Of a stretch of 64,000 nucleotides of DNA, positions 15,342 to 23,440 are shown piece by piece (position 1 is the stretch's first letter; each line of letters begins with the position of its first letter). The DNA is taken from NCBI RefSeq assembly GCF_000621145.1, contig NZ_JHZB01000014.1:1-64000 (forward strand). Direction: 5' to 3'. A program made the position numbers and the translations under genes. The stretch comes from Desulfobulbus elongatus DSM 2908. Lineage in GTDB: Bacteria; Desulfobacterota; Desulfobulbia; Desulfobulbales; Desulfobulbaceae. Below the pieces are notes generated by a model. That model worked only from the letters and a program-made list of their open reading frames with translations. It was not told where the DNA came from and made no database searches.

Positions 15342-15899
15342 TCACTGCTTGGGGGGTTCCTTTTCCAACTGGTCGATCAGGTCGGCCACCATCTTGCCGG
15401 AGGGCGCTGCCGCCATCGGATGGTATCGGACCAGTATCTTCCACTCGGCCAGAGCGGCCTTGGGATCGTTCAGGCCGGTCAACAGGACCACGCCCTTGTT
15501 GAAGCGGGCCTGCTCGTGCTCGGGATTGCTGTGCAGCACCTGGTCGAACAGTTCGACGGCCTTTTGATGCTGGTTGTCCTGGTGGTACATGACCCCGAGA
15601 TCGGTCATGACGTTGAGATCGCCCGGCAGCAGTTCGAGCGCCTTGTTGTAGGCGGCGATGGCTTGTTTGGCCTGGCCGGTGTCGAAATAGGCGTGGCCCA
15701 GTTCCACCCAGGCCTGGCCGTCGGTGGGGTTGTCTTGGGCCGCCTTTTCCAGGGCGGCGATGGCGGCCTCATGCTGGTGGCCGGCTTCCTGGCGGGCATC
15801 GGTGGCCGGCGCGCGGTAGGCGGAATACATCACGCCCCCGAGGAAGCCGATGATCAGGGCTGCCGCCACGTACAGATACACTCGTTCTTTCTTGATCAT
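15342..15899 (-). CDS. Membrane-anchored tetratricopeptide-repeat protein
   Basis: The 185-residue product has one N-terminal membrane helix (IKKERVYLYVAAALIIGFLGG) and then an extracytoplasmic domain of TPR units. Typical positions are visible in AWVELGHAYFDTGQAKQAIAAYNKALEL and NVMTDLGVMYHQDNQHQKAVELFDQVL. The TPR unit count is about three to four. Such proteins act as scaffolds, for example in cytochrome c maturation (CcmH/NrfG-like), but nothing adjacent fixes the partner. The ATG at 15899 is chosen because the membrane anchor starts there; the longer frame upstream overlaps the methyltransferase gene. Confidence 0.7.
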   Translation of the reverse strand: MIKKERVYLYVAAALIIGFLGGVMYSAYRAPATDARQEAGHQHEAAIAALEKAAQDNPTDGQAWVELGHAYFDTGQAKQAIAAYNKALELLPGDLNVMTDLGVMYHQDNQHQKAVELFDQVLHSNPEHEQARFNKGVVLLTGLNDPKAALAEWKILVRYHPMAAAPSGKMVADLIDQLEKEPPKQ

Positions 15900-16020
15900 G
15901 CCTTTCGGGTCCACGCGGTCACCTGGAAAAAAGGAAATGAGGCTGCACGGCGCAGACTCTGAAGTGGGGAAGATAGCACAGGCGACCCGGAACCGCAACG
16001 GGATGAAAAAGCGGGGCGAT

Positions 16021-16887
16021 TTATGCGTCCGGCTCGATCGCCGCATCCAGGCAGATGCGGTGCAGGGCTGGCCCGCAGTGGCCGCAGACCGCCACTTCAA
16101 GCAAACGGCACCTGCGGCCGGTCTGCCGGCAGGCCGTCTCGATCATGGCGAGCGCGTCCCTGTGGCAGCCTTTGGCCTGCATGGCGTAGAAATGCAGGGT
16201 GCCGCCCGGCCGCAATCCCCGAATGGCGGTAGGCAGCAGGCTTTCGCCGCCGTACGGCAGCACCACGAGCACGCGGTCGAAGCTGCGGCCCGCGACGGGC
16301 AGGACCTCGGTCGCATCGCCTGCAAGAAAGTCAACGGTGCGGATGGCGCGATTGGCCGCGAGATTGCGGAGAGCAAGGGCGTGGGCTGCCAGATTCATCT
16401 CGATGCCGAGCACCTCGGCGGCCTGGCTGTGCCGGCCGATGATCAGCGGAAAAGGGCCTGCGCCCGAACAAAGCACGGCAACCCGCTCGCCGGGCCGAAC
16501 CAGGGCTGCGATGCGGGCGCGTTCGTGGGCCAGGCGTACCGAGAAATACCCTCGGGCCAGATCGAGGTGGAGGACGACGCCGTTTTCCCGGTGCACCGTG
16601 GTCAGGCGGTGCTCGCCGGCGACGATTCTTAAAGGGAGGGTGCGGAAGGTGCCGCCGTACTGGCCATCGCGCCGGGCCACCACCCGGAGGGGCGGGTGCA
16701 ACTCCAGAAGGATGGCACCGATCTCACCTGCCAGCAGCTCCAACTCCGGCACGACGGAGACCACGGCGATGTCGCCCACCCGGTCGAACCCGCCCGGTAG
16801 CCTGGCCGGATCGATGTCGGGAAAGCGGGCCGCCAACAGCGGACGCAGGCGCATGGTGTTCATTGGTCGCGGACGGGAATCAGGCAT
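16021..16887 (-). CDS. Trm5/Met-10+-like SAM-dependent methyltransferase (possibly tRNA-modifying)
   Basis: 288 residues resembling the archaeal/eukaryotic Trm5-Tyw2 family. An N-terminal segment FDRVGDIAVVSVVPEL matches the start of the family's D2 domain. YFSVRLAHERARI corresponds to the conserved SxRLxxER region. The class I methyltransferase core follows: VAVLCSGAGPFPLIIGRHSQ, the acidic EMNLAAHALALRNLAANRA and a VLPYGGESLL motif IV. Trm5 makes m1G37 in tRNA, while Tyw2-type relatives transfer an aminocarboxypropyl group. In place of the usual NLP/NPP at motif IV there is VLP, so the activity is uncertain. Bacteria normally rely on TrmD for m1G37, which makes this gene unusual. Start could be 16887 or 16863. 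Confidence 0.65.
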   Translation of the reverse strand: MPDSRPRPMNTMRLRPLLAARFPDIDPARLPGGFDRVGDIAVVSVVPELELLAGEIGAILLELHPPLRVVARRDGQYGGTFRTLPLRIVAGEHRLTTVHRENGVVLHLDLARGYFSVRLAHERARIAALVRPGERVAVLCSGAGPFPLIIGRHSQAAEVLGIEMNLAAHALALRNLAANRAIRTVDFLAGDATEVLPVAGRSFDRVLVVLPYGGESLLPTAIRGLRPGGTLHFYAMQAKGCHRDALAMIETACRQTGRRCRLLEVAVCGHCGPALHRICLDAAIEPDA

Positions 16888-17208
16888 GGCTGCGGGGTCA
16901 GCTCGCCCGATTCAGGCTGGAGACAGCCGCTTCCCCCGCAACGGTACGGCCGGAAGGAAACCTGCGGTCTGAAAAGACAGGATTTTTTTGTATTCATGAA
17001 AAAATGCCTTGCAAAGGAGACGACATGTGGGCCAGGACCGCCAGCGCAAAGACAATAATAGCGCCCCACTGGATTTCCACCAGAAAAATGCTCGATCAAG
17101 AGAGGGCGCAACTCCGCATGCCTCCTGAACATGGTGATGCTGCTGCTCGATGAATCCGGAACGATCGGTCCGATATGGCAACACGTTCTGTATTCGCGCA
17201 AGGCTGCG
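16888..17208. other. Intergenic stretch, mostly unassigned
   Basis: About 320 bases between the methyltransferase gene and the end of the PLP enzyme gene. The only coding candidate is a 42-codon frame at 17025. The GC-rich part near 16900-16960 can fold, but I could not match it to a known riboswitch or RNA family. Confidence 0.45.
17025..17153 (+). CDS. Possible small protein (42 residues)
   Basis: The ATG at 17025 is preceded by GCAAAGGAGA at good spacing, an unusually strong ribosome site for a random frame. The product is basic, without a hydrophobic segment or recognisable motif (it begins MWARTASAKTIIAPHW). Support is limited to the ribosome site; conservation would be needed to believe it. 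Confidence 0.25.
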   Translation: MWARTASAKTIIAPHWISTRKMLDQERAQLRMPPEHGDAAAR

Positions 17209-18402
17209 TTATCCCAAGGCTGCTTGCAGCGCCTGTTCGAGATCGGCGATGATGTCCTCCACGTTCTCGATGCCGACCGAGAGGCGGACCTGACTGGGGG
17301 TGATGTCCGCGGCGGCCAGTTCTTCAGGGGTGAAATGGGCGTGGGTCATGGAAGCCGGGTGTTCGAGCAGGGATTCCACCCCGCCCAGGCTGACCGCCAG
17401 CCGGACAAGGTTGAGCCGGTCGACGAATTCCTTGGTTTGTGCAAAGGTGGCGTTCAACTCAAAGGAGATCATCCCGCCGAACAGGCGCATCTGTTTCCTG
17501 GCGACCTCGTGGCCGGAGAGGGAGGCGAGGCCGGGGTAATGGACCTTGGCGACGAAGGGCGAAGCCGCCAGATAATCGGCGATCTTGGCCGCATTTTCGC
17601 AATGCCTGGCCATGCGCACCGGCAACGTGGCCAGGCCGCGCAGGACGAGAAAGGCGTTGTCCGGGGCCGCGACCGCACCGGTGGCCATTTCGATGCCGGT
17701 GGTGCGGACCTGGGTCATGTCGGCTCTGGAACCAAGAATGCAGCCGCCCAGAACGTCGCTGTGACCGCCCATGTACTTGGTCATCGAGTGAACGACGATA
17801 TCAGCGCCCAGGGTAAGCGGATTCTGCAGATACGGCGTGGCGAAGGTGTTGTCGATGACGATGCGGATGTCCCTGTTGATATCGTGAACGAGCCGGGCGA
17901 TGTCGGCGATGTCGTTCACCTTGAGGGTCGGATTGCAGGGGCTCTCAAAGTACACGATGGCGGTGGCGGGGCGTAGCGAATTTCTGACCAGCCCGTGATT
18001 GCCGAAATCGACGAAGGTGACCTCGACCCCGAATTTGGTCAGGACGTGCTCCATGAGACCGTGGGTGTCACCGTAGAGGGCCGTGTCCGCAAGCACATGA
18101 TCGCCGGCCTTGAGGAAGGTCCACATCACGGTGGAAACGGCGCCTATGCCGCTGGCCGTGACCACGCAGTCCTCGGCCTGCTCCAAGGCGGCGATCCGGC
18201 GTTCGAGGGCGGCATTGGTCGGATTGCCGAGCCGGGTATATATATAGGCGCCCCCTTCGCCCGAGAAAATTTTCCTGCCCCGCTCGTCGGATTCAGCGAT
18301 GTTGCGGAAGGCGAAGGTGCTGGCGCGATAGACCGGCTCGGTGACGCTGCCGTACTGGTCGTGGGACGCTCCTGCGTGGATGGCTTCGGTATCGATGTTC
18401 AT
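17209..18402 (-). CDS. PLP-dependent trans-sulfuration enzyme (methionine gamma-lyase / cystathionine gamma-synthase family)
   Basis: 397 residues of the Cys/Met metabolism PLP family. Visible are the PLP-phosphate-binding SRYG-type segment YIYTRLGNPTNAALE, ASGIGAVSTVMW, the conserved ALYGDTHGLMEHVL, the Asp in IDNTFATPYLQNP, and the PLP lysine in HSMTKYMGGHSDVLGG. The family splits substrates by a few residues. A methionine gamma-lyase role (methionine to methanethiol, 2-oxobutyrate and ammonia) seems plausible, but the active-site Cys of classical MGL (YGC) is Asp here, so I leave the exact reaction open. A GGAGGGAG site precedes the ATG. It follows the M20 amidohydrolase by 20 bases, so the pair is an operon that may degrade an acylated or peptidic sulfur amino acid. 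Confidence 0.75.
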   Translation of the reverse strand: MNIDTEAIHAGASHDQYGSVTEPVYRASTFAFRNIAESDERGRKIFSGEGGAYIYTRLGNPTNAALERRIAALEQAEDCVVTASGIGAVSTVMWTFLKAGDHVLADTALYGDTHGLMEHVLTKFGVEVTFVDFGNHGLVRNSLRPATAIVYFESPCNPTLKVNDIADIARLVHDINRDIRIVIDNTFATPYLQNPLTLGADIVVHSMTKYMGGHSDVLGGCILGSRADMTQVRTTGIEMATGAVAAPDNAFLVLRGLATLPVRMARHCENAAKIADYLAASPFVAKVHYPGLASLSGHEVARKQMRLFGGMISFELNATFAQTKEFVDRLNLVRLAVSLGGVESLLEHPASMTHAHFTPEELAAADITPSQVRLSVGIENVEDIIADLEQALQAALG

Positions 18403-18422
18403 GATCTCCCTCCAGGTTGTTT

Positions 18423-19556
18423 TCAGTGCAGACTGGACAGATATTCGCCGATGAACCTGACGGCCGGTTCGATGACGCTTTCATCCGGAGCGAATGTGTC
18501 GGAGTGGAGCACCACGCCCCTGTCCGCCCCGCCGACCCCGAGCCAGAACATCATCCCCGGAATATGATTGACGATGTAGCCGAAATCCTCGGCGGTCATG
18601 GTGATCTCCGCCTCCTGGAATCGAAACGCGGGATGCGCCTTGGCATAGGCAATGAAGCGGTTGGTCAGTTCCTCGTTGTTGTCGACCGGCAGATAGGCGC
18701 CGCTCTCGATGGCCACCTCGACCTGCGCCCCGGCCGCCAGCGCCACTCCCTCGGCGATTTCGCGGATGCGCTTGTGGGCGAATTCCATGGTCGTGGCCGT
18801 CAACACGCGCAGGGTGCCTTCGAGGGTACAACTGGCGGCGACCGAGTTCGGCTGCGTGCCGCCGGCAATGCGGCCAAAGGTCAGTACGCTGCCTTCGCGT
18901 GGATTGAGGTTGCGTGAAACGAGCGTTTGGATTTCCATGATGAAAGCGCCTGCGGCGGCGATCGCGTCAATCGTCTTGTGGGGCATGGCGGCGTGCCCGG
19001 CCTTGCCGTTGAACGTGACGACCACGGTGCTGGAGCTGGCAAAGAGGGTGCCGGCCTTGGTGGCGATGGTGCCGAGCGGGTATTCGGGCGAGACGTGCAG
19101 GGCGTAGAATTCGCTGACCTTGTATTGGGCGAACGCACCCGCGTCATAAAGAGCCTTGGCGCCGCCGCCACCTTCTTCGGCGGGCTGAAAGAGGACGACG
19201 AAATTATTTTTCCGTGGTTGGGCGAGCAGTTGCTCGAGCACGCCCAAACCAATCGTCATGTGGACGTCATGACCGCAGGCGTGCATGAATCCCTCGTGTT
19301 TCGAGGCAAAAGGCAAGCCCGTTTCTTCCTTGACGGCCAGTCCGTCCATGTCGGCCCGCCAGCCGATGGTCTTCTCCGGGGCGGTGCCGGGGAGAAAGAC
19401 GACGATGCCGGTCTGGCCGCGGGTGACTTCAACGCCTAGGTGATCTTTGGTCAGCCCGCCGATGATGCGAAAAAGATAGTCGCTGGTTTCGCGCTCGTGG
19501 AAACAGACTTCCGGGATCTGATGGAGATCGTGTCTGATTTGGATGAGATCCAACAT
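18423..19556 (-). CDS. M20-family amidohydrolase (N-acyl-amino-acid or N-acetyldiaminopimelate deacetylase type)
   Basis: 377 residues of the M20D metallopeptidase group. Features are LHQIPEVCFHERETSDYL at the N-terminus, GWRADMDGLAVKEETGLPF, the metal-binding ACGHDVHMT, the catalytic QPAEEGGGGAK, and MTAEDFGYI near the C-terminus. These enzymes use a two-metal site to hydrolyse amide bonds of acylated amino acids; the sequence resembles N-acetyldiaminopimelate deacetylases, but specificity is not readable. The ATG at 19556 has GGGAGGG upstream. It is the first gene of a pair with the PLP enzyme. Confidence 0.75.
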   Translation of the reverse strand: MLDLIQIRHDLHQIPEVCFHERETSDYLFRIIGGLTKDHLGVEVTRGQTGIVVFLPGTAPEKTIGWRADMDGLAVKEETGLPFASKHEGFMHACGHDVHMTIGLGVLEQLLAQPRKNNFVVLFQPAEEGGGGAKALYDAGAFAQYKVSEFYALHVSPEYPLGTIATKAGTLFASSSTVVVTFNGKAGHAAMPHKTIDAIAAAGAFIMEIQTLVSRNLNPREGSVLTFGRIAGGTQPNSVAASCTLEGTLRVLTATTMEFAHKRIREIAEGVALAAGAQVEVAIESGAYLPVDNNEELTNRFIAYAKAHPAFRFQEAEITMTAEDFGYIVNHIPGMMFWLGVGGADRGVVLHSDTFAPDESVIEPAVRFIGEYLSSLH

Positions 19557-19761
19557 GGTCGCCCTCCCTGTGCTGTGCCGGTTGTACACGATCAATGAAG
19601 AAGGCCCGGAACGCTTGCCGCGAGCCGTCATGCTGGGCAAGAGACCTGGCGGTGTGTATGATAACCGAGGAGGGTTCGTTGCCGGCCTGCCGGTCGATCC
19701 GAATCCCGTCGGGGAATGGAACGGATGGAGCTGTGTTTGCCGATAGTGCAGAGGTGATTAC

Positions 19762-20133
19762 ATGAAAGGAAGATGGCTGTCTGTATCGTTACTGTTGTCT
19801 GTCTCTCTTGTTTTGGTCGGTTGCGCAACAAAAAACGATGCGGCGTTGCGTATTGTCCTGGGAGAAAAATACACGTACAGTTGCATTGATGGAACAAAAA
19901 TCAGGGCTCAGTTCGGCGGATTGTCGGATGACAGTCTTCATTTCGCCCGGATCAGCCTACCTGACGGCAGAAAATACACCTTGCCGCAATTGGTGTCGGC
20001 ATCGGGGGCCAGGTACAGCGACGAGCGCGAACTGGAATTCTGGATCAAGGGAGAGGCCGTGACGATAAGAAGAATGAATGAGGACGGCGTCTGGGAAGTG
20101 GTGGCGGAAGGGAAGACGGAACCGCATCAATAA
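19762..20133 (+). CDS. mliC: MliC-type lipoprotein, inhibitor of C-type lysozyme
   Basis: A 123-residue lipoprotein. The signal peptide ends in LVLVGC, a lipobox with the lipidated Cys at about residue 21. The mature part has the MliC/PliC pattern: YSCIDGTKIRAQF, then LPQLVSASGARYSDER, then FWIKGEAVTI. The SGARY loop and the FWxKG strand are the residues known to plug the lysozyme active site in this family. It would sit in the outer membrane and protect peptidoglycan from external C-type lysozyme. It stands alone between divergent and convergent neighbours. Confidence 0.8.
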   Translation: MKGRWLSVSLLLSVSLVLVGCATKNDAALRIVLGEKYTYSCIDGTKIRAQFGGLSDDSLHFARISLPDGRKYTLPQLVSASGARYSDERELEFWIKGEAVTIRRMNEDGVWEVVAEGKTEPHQ

Positions 20134-20258
20134 AAAAACAGCAGCGGGGCAGGCCGAACGGGAAGGAAAAGAGCGGCATCTCTGATATGCTTCGGGTTGA
20201 TGCCGGCAGGCGGGCCGCCCTTGCCGGTGCAAGCGGATGTCAGGCCGAGCGGCCAACA

Positions 20259-20304
20259 CCAGGGACGACCTTGGCGTTTTTTCCAATCGCGGGGACGGCC
20301 CCGC
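20259..20304 (+). promoter_or_regulatory. Guanidine-II (mini-ykkC) riboswitch
   Basis: Two small hairpins with ACGR loops, the hallmark of mini-ykkC: CCAGGGACGACCTTGG at 20259-20274 (6-bp stem, one G-T pair, loop ACGA) and GCGGGGACGGCCCCGC at 20289-20304 (6-bp perfect stem, loop ACGG). They are 14 bases apart, and the AGGA ribosome site of the downstream exporter gene begins right after the second hairpin. In this family guanidinium binds both loops, stabilises the hairpins and exposes the ribosome site. Both architecture and gene context fit. Confidence 0.9.
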
Positions 20305-20323
20305 AGGACAAAAAAACCGTATT

Positions 20324-20644
20324 ATGAACTGGCTGTTGTTATTTGTCGCAGGTCTTCTCGAGGTGGTCTGGGCCGTCGGCCTGAAGCATACCGCAGGCTT
20401 TACCCGGCTCATGCCATCGCTCCTCACCCTCGGCGCCATGGGCGCCAGCTTCTATTTCCTCAGCGCCGCCCTGCGAACGCTGCCCCTGGGCACCGCGTAC
20501 GCCGTCTGGGTCGGCATCGGCGCGGTGGGTACGTCCATCGCAGGCATTATCCTCTTCCACGAAGCGGTCACCCCGTTGAAGCTGGTCAGCTTGGTCCTGG
20601 TCATTGCCGGCATCATGGGACTCAAGCTGGCGAGCGCCGCCTGA
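20324..20644 (+). CDS. gdx: Guanidinium exporter of the small multidrug resistance family
   Basis: 106 residues, the standard SMR length, with four hydrophobic helices. The first carries the essential Glu in [19 protein letters not shown]. The GLKxTxGFTRL and [18 protein letters not shown] blocks are typical of the SugE/Gdx branch, which exchanges guanidinium for protons, rather than of the EmrE drug-export branch. The ATG at 20324 follows the mini-ykkC element and AGGA. Expression should rise when guanidinium accumulates. Confidence 0.9.
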   Translation: MNWLLLFVAGLLEVVWAVGLKHTAGFTRLMPSLLTLGAMGASFYFLSAALRTLPLGTAYAVWVGIGAVGTSIAGIILFHEAVTPLKLVSLVLVIAGIMGLKLASAA

Positions 20645-20694
20645 AACCCGGGGTATTCCCGGTTGCCGGGAGATAACGGTATCCGGCAGGCATC

Positions 20695-20739
20695 GGCAGC
20701 AGCGGACCCCGGCACAGCCGGCCGGAGTCCGCTGCTGCC
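20695..20739. terminator. Long hairpin between convergent genes (probable bidirectional 3' end)
   Basis: GGCAGCAGCGGAC (20695-20707) and GTCCGCTGCTGCC (20727-20739) form a perfect 13-bp stem with a 19-base loop, lying between the ends of the exporter and cytochrome genes. Neither side has a T-run, so it may protect 3' ends or work with Rho rather than terminate by itself. Confidence 0.45.
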
Positions 20740-20755
20740 TGTCAGGACATCGCGT

Positions 20756-21979
20756 CTAGCGCTTCAGGCTCACTTCCCTGGTTACCTTGTGGATCGGGAA
20801 TTCGGCCTCGGGTATGCCGGGCAATTGCCGGAAAGTGAGGGTCGCCTCGACCACGGCTTCCTCCACCCCGTCCGGCAGTTTTACCTCGATGGTTTCCTTT
20901 TTGGGTACAAAGGGTTGCAGGCTGGTGTCGCGCATCAGGGTCAGCTTGCGGTTGGCCGCATAGACCATGGTGTTGTCGTCATAGCCCAGCTTGTGCTGCG
21001 GCATGTAGGTTTTGGTGTCCGCAAACAGCTCCTTGCCGTCCTTGGTGCGCACCTTGAAATCCAGGGTGACCCGGTTGGGCGACGGACAACCGTCGGGGAA
21101 GCGGTGGCCGATCCGGCTCACCACCTCGCTGTTGATCACCACCATGGGGATGAAATTCTTGGCGTCCGGTTTCATGCGGTAGCCGATGGTGGTCAGGTTG
21201 AGGTCGATCCATTCCTGCAGGCGTTTGGAGGTCTGGGCCGGGTCCTGATAGTTGGGCGGGAAGCGGTGGCCGCCCTCCTTCTTCATGTGGCATTCCTGGC
21301 ACGATTCGGTGCCACCCATGGGCACGTAGAATTGCTGATGGCTGTCGAAGGTGGAGGTGCACCACATCGGCTCGTCGTAGTGCTGCACATTCGGCCCCTG
21401 ATGGCACTGGGCGCAGAAGACCGGATCGCGCAGCATTTCGCTCTTGGCCGCCGCGGTGAAAACCGCATCGCCGTGCGGGCCGACGTGCTTCGGCCCGTAG
21501 ATGACGCCGGGCTGGGGATTGCCGTCGCGGAACTTGCGGATGATGGCATTGCGGTTGTGGCAGACGATGCAGGTGATCTGGAGCTTGTTCAGCACCTCCT
21601 CGTTGCCGTCGACGATGGCCTTGGCGATTTCGTCGGCGACCTTGTCCGAGGCGTCCATCATCTGCGGCAGATGGCATTCGACGCAGGGCTTGAGGAACTC
21701 CTTGGTGGTGGGCGCGACCTCGCGGGATTTTTTCAGCTCCGTGTCCCGTGAATTGACATAGCCCTGGAAGGTGGCCAGCGTCCTGCCGATGGGGCCGAGC
21801 ATCGGCTTGGCGTGGAGCGACTGTTCCCACTGGCCGTAGATTTCCGGATGGCACTCCTTGCACCGCGACGAGTCGTACTGGCGCACCAGTTCGTCGAGGG
21901 TTTGCGCCTCCTTGGCCGGCGAGACGACAGGCAGCGCCGCCACCATCAAGACTGCGAGTACTCCCTGAATCAATTTCAT
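20756..21979 (-). CDS. Secreted pentaheme cytochrome c
   Basis: 407 residues with a signal peptide (MKLIQGVLAVLMVAALPVVSPAKEA). Five CxxCH heme-binding motifs are visible: CKECH, CVECH, CIVCH, CAQCH and CQECH. They lie in the first ~60% of the protein, with spare histidines that could be distal ligands. The C-terminal ~140 residues lack hemes and look beta-rich (VVINSEVVSRIGHRFPDG, VTLDFKVRTKDGKELFADTKTY). The layout resembles cytochrome c554/multiheme electron carriers of anaerobic respirers; a specific reductase role is not claimed. The ATG at 21979 follows AAGGAGGAG. Confidence 0.82.
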   Translation of the reverse strand: MKLIQGVLAVLMVAALPVVSPAKEAQTLDELVRQYDSSRCKECHPEIYGQWEQSLHAKPMLGPIGRTLATFQGYVNSRDTELKKSREVAPTTKEFLKPCVECHLPQMMDASDKVADEIAKAIVDGNEEVLNKLQITCIVCHNRNAIIRKFRDGNPQPGVIYGPKHVGPHGDAVFTAAAKSEMLRDPVFCAQCHQGPNVQHYDEPMWCTSTFDSHQQFYVPMGGTESCQECHMKKEGGHRFPPNYQDPAQTSKRLQEWIDLNLTTIGYRMKPDAKNFIPMVVINSEVVSRIGHRFPDGCPSPNRVTLDFKVRTKDGKELFADTKTYMPQHKLGYDDNTMVYAANRKLTLMRDTSLQPFVPKKETIEVKLPDGVEEAVVEATLTFRQLPGIPEAEFPIHKVTREVSLKR

Positions 21980-22289
21980 GCGCTCCTCCTTGTCGATGGA
22001 TGGTTGCCATGCACGATCCCGTTGCGGATCGTCCCACGGATGACAGCGGATTCGGTGTCCGCTGCGGATTGCTGTCTGGTCGGGAGCCGGACGAGCCGGC
22101 GGGCGGGGAGGGGATGGGGGGAAGCTGGGCAATGGCCGCAAACGGATTCGTGACGGCCGCGGCACGGAGGTCGGCATGTCACCGGTCGACCTGTCTGCGC
22201 TCCATTGCCTGTTGACGCCATGGTCGTCTCCCGAAAAGGGGTTGTGGGAGCGGTGCCGATGCGGTCTCGTTTTCTGCCGGCACGATGCG

Positions 22290-22319
22290 ATAACTATGAC
22301 AAATCGGTATGTACCGGTC
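22290..22319 (-). promoter_or_regulatory. Predicted promoter of the pentaheme cytochrome gene
   Basis: On the minus strand TTGACC is followed, 17 bases later, by CATAGT (5/6 and 4/6 matches). The two boxes lie about 310-340 bases upstream of the cytochrome ATG; the coordinates given are accurate to one or two bases. Confidence 0.4.
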
Positions 22320-22452
22320 AATATTTTTTCTGGCCATGCCAGGGGGCGTATCCTTCTTTGTGGGCATTGGAGCGACGGCGAATCCAATGGGGAGAGTGCC
22401 TTCGGCACCGTTGGCCGAAATCAGGGGCAAGATACGGTGATGGCATGAAAAA

Positions 22453-22481
22453 TTGACATATTTTGACCGATTCTCTATACT
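22453..22481 (+). promoter_or_regulatory. Near-consensus sigma70 promoter of the 22.6-31 kb gene run
   Basis: TTGACA (22453-22458) and TATACT (22476-22481) are separated by exactly 17 bases: perfect -35 and 5/6 at -10. The transcript would start near 22489, about 130 bases before the binding-protein gene. Confidence 0.7.
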
Positions 22482-22617
22482 TTTTCATAAGCGTCACGTT
22501 TTGCCTACACGAACATCTGCCCTTCCGCCGCGTCGGCTCTTCATCGTTGCCGCGCCACGGGGAGGTAAAGAGTGCCGCCCGTACGTACTGGAGGGCGACG
22601 CCGACCAAGGAGGCAGG

Positions 22618-23427
22618 ATGAAAGCATGGACGTTGTTGCTGCTGTTCGTTGTCCTGATCGTGCCGCCGGTCCGGTCCGCCGGCTCCGATGTCGCCCCGGA
22701 CAGGCTGGCCCGGGTGCTGCAAAGCGGCAGGCTGCGGGTGTGTATCTGGCCCGATTATTACGGCATCAGTTACCGGAATCCGAAAACCCTGCAGCTTGCC
22801 GGCATCGATGTCGACCTGGCGCGGGAGTTGGCCCGCGACCTGAGTGAAGGAGTTCAGGTGGAATTTGTCGACAGTTCCTTTGCCCGGCTAATCGACGACG
22901 TGGTCGCCGACCGCTGCGACATCGCCATGTTCGCCATCGCCATCACTCCCGATCGTGCGGAAAAGCTGTACTTCACCCAACCGCATCTGCACAGCGACGT
23001 GTACGCCATCACCACCCGGAGCAATCGGCGCATCCGGCAATGGAGCGATATCGACCGTCCCGGCGTGGTGGTGGCGGTGGCCAAGGGGACCCTGCACGAG
23101 CCGCTGATGCGCGATCGGCTCCGGCAGGCCCGGCTGGTGGTGCTGAACACGCCGTTCGCCCGCGAACAGGAGGTGGAGGCGGGCCGCGCCGACGTGTTCA
23201 TGACCGATTATCCCTACAGCCAGCGGATGCTGGCCAATTCCGACTGGACCCGGCTGGTGGCGCCCGCCTCCCCCTACGCGGTGATGCCCTATGCCTACGC
23301 CATGGCTCCCGGCGATGGCCGCTGGCACCAGCGCGTCGAACGCTTCATCCGGGACATAAAGCAAGACGGACGTCTGCTGGCGATAGCCCGGCGCTACCAC
23401 CTCGAAGCCATCGTCAAACCCGACTGA
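22618..23427 (+). CDS. Periplasmic solute-binding protein (family 3)
   Basis: 269 residues with a signal peptide (residues 1 to ~21, ..LIVPPVRSAG). The mature part is a type II periplasmic binding fold: LRVCIWPDYYGISYRNPKTLQLAGIDVDLARELARDL, then RCDIAMFAIAITPDRAEKLYFTQPH, the classic amino-acid-binding-protein layout. No ABC permease or ATPase is nearby; the next gene, 13 bases on, encodes a membrane diguanylate cyclase with a periplasmic domain. It may therefore deliver a ligand signal rather than feed a transporter. AAGGAGGCAGG precedes the ATG. Confidence 0.82.
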   Translation: MKAWTLLLLFVVLIVPPVRSAGSDVAPDRLARVLQSGRLRVCIWPDYYGISYRNPKTLQLAGIDVDLARELARDLSEGVQVEFVDSSFARLIDDVVADRCDIAMFAIAITPDRAEKLYFTQPHLHSDVYAITTRSNRRIRQWSDIDRPGVVVAVAKGTLHEPLMRDRLRQARLVVLNTPFAREQEVEAGRADVFMTDYPYSQRMLANSDWTRLVAPASPYAVMPYAYAMAPGDGRWHQRVERFIRDIKQDGRLLAIARRYHLEAIVKPD

Positions 23428-23440
23428 CCGGTTGCGCTCC

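Larger units (their letters stand above)
21980..22617. other. Divergent intergenic region with two predicted promoters
   Basis: About 640 bases between the cytochrome gene (minus) and the binding-protein gene (plus). Each direction has a promoter-like sequence, described separately. Short open frames here have no ribosome site. The cytochrome transcript would have a leader of about 300 bases in which no known riboswitch was recognised. Confidence 0.55.

Noticed and set aside
16890-17000. Cobalamin or SAM riboswitch near the methyltransferase and PLP enzyme genes
   Set aside because: GC-rich foldable sequence is present, but the conserved boxes of these riboswitches are not, and the neighbouring genes are oriented away from such a leader.
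22179-22430. 83-codon minus-strand frame in the cytochrome/binding-protein gap
   Set aside because: No ribosome site, atypical residues, and it overlaps the predicted cytochrome promoter.
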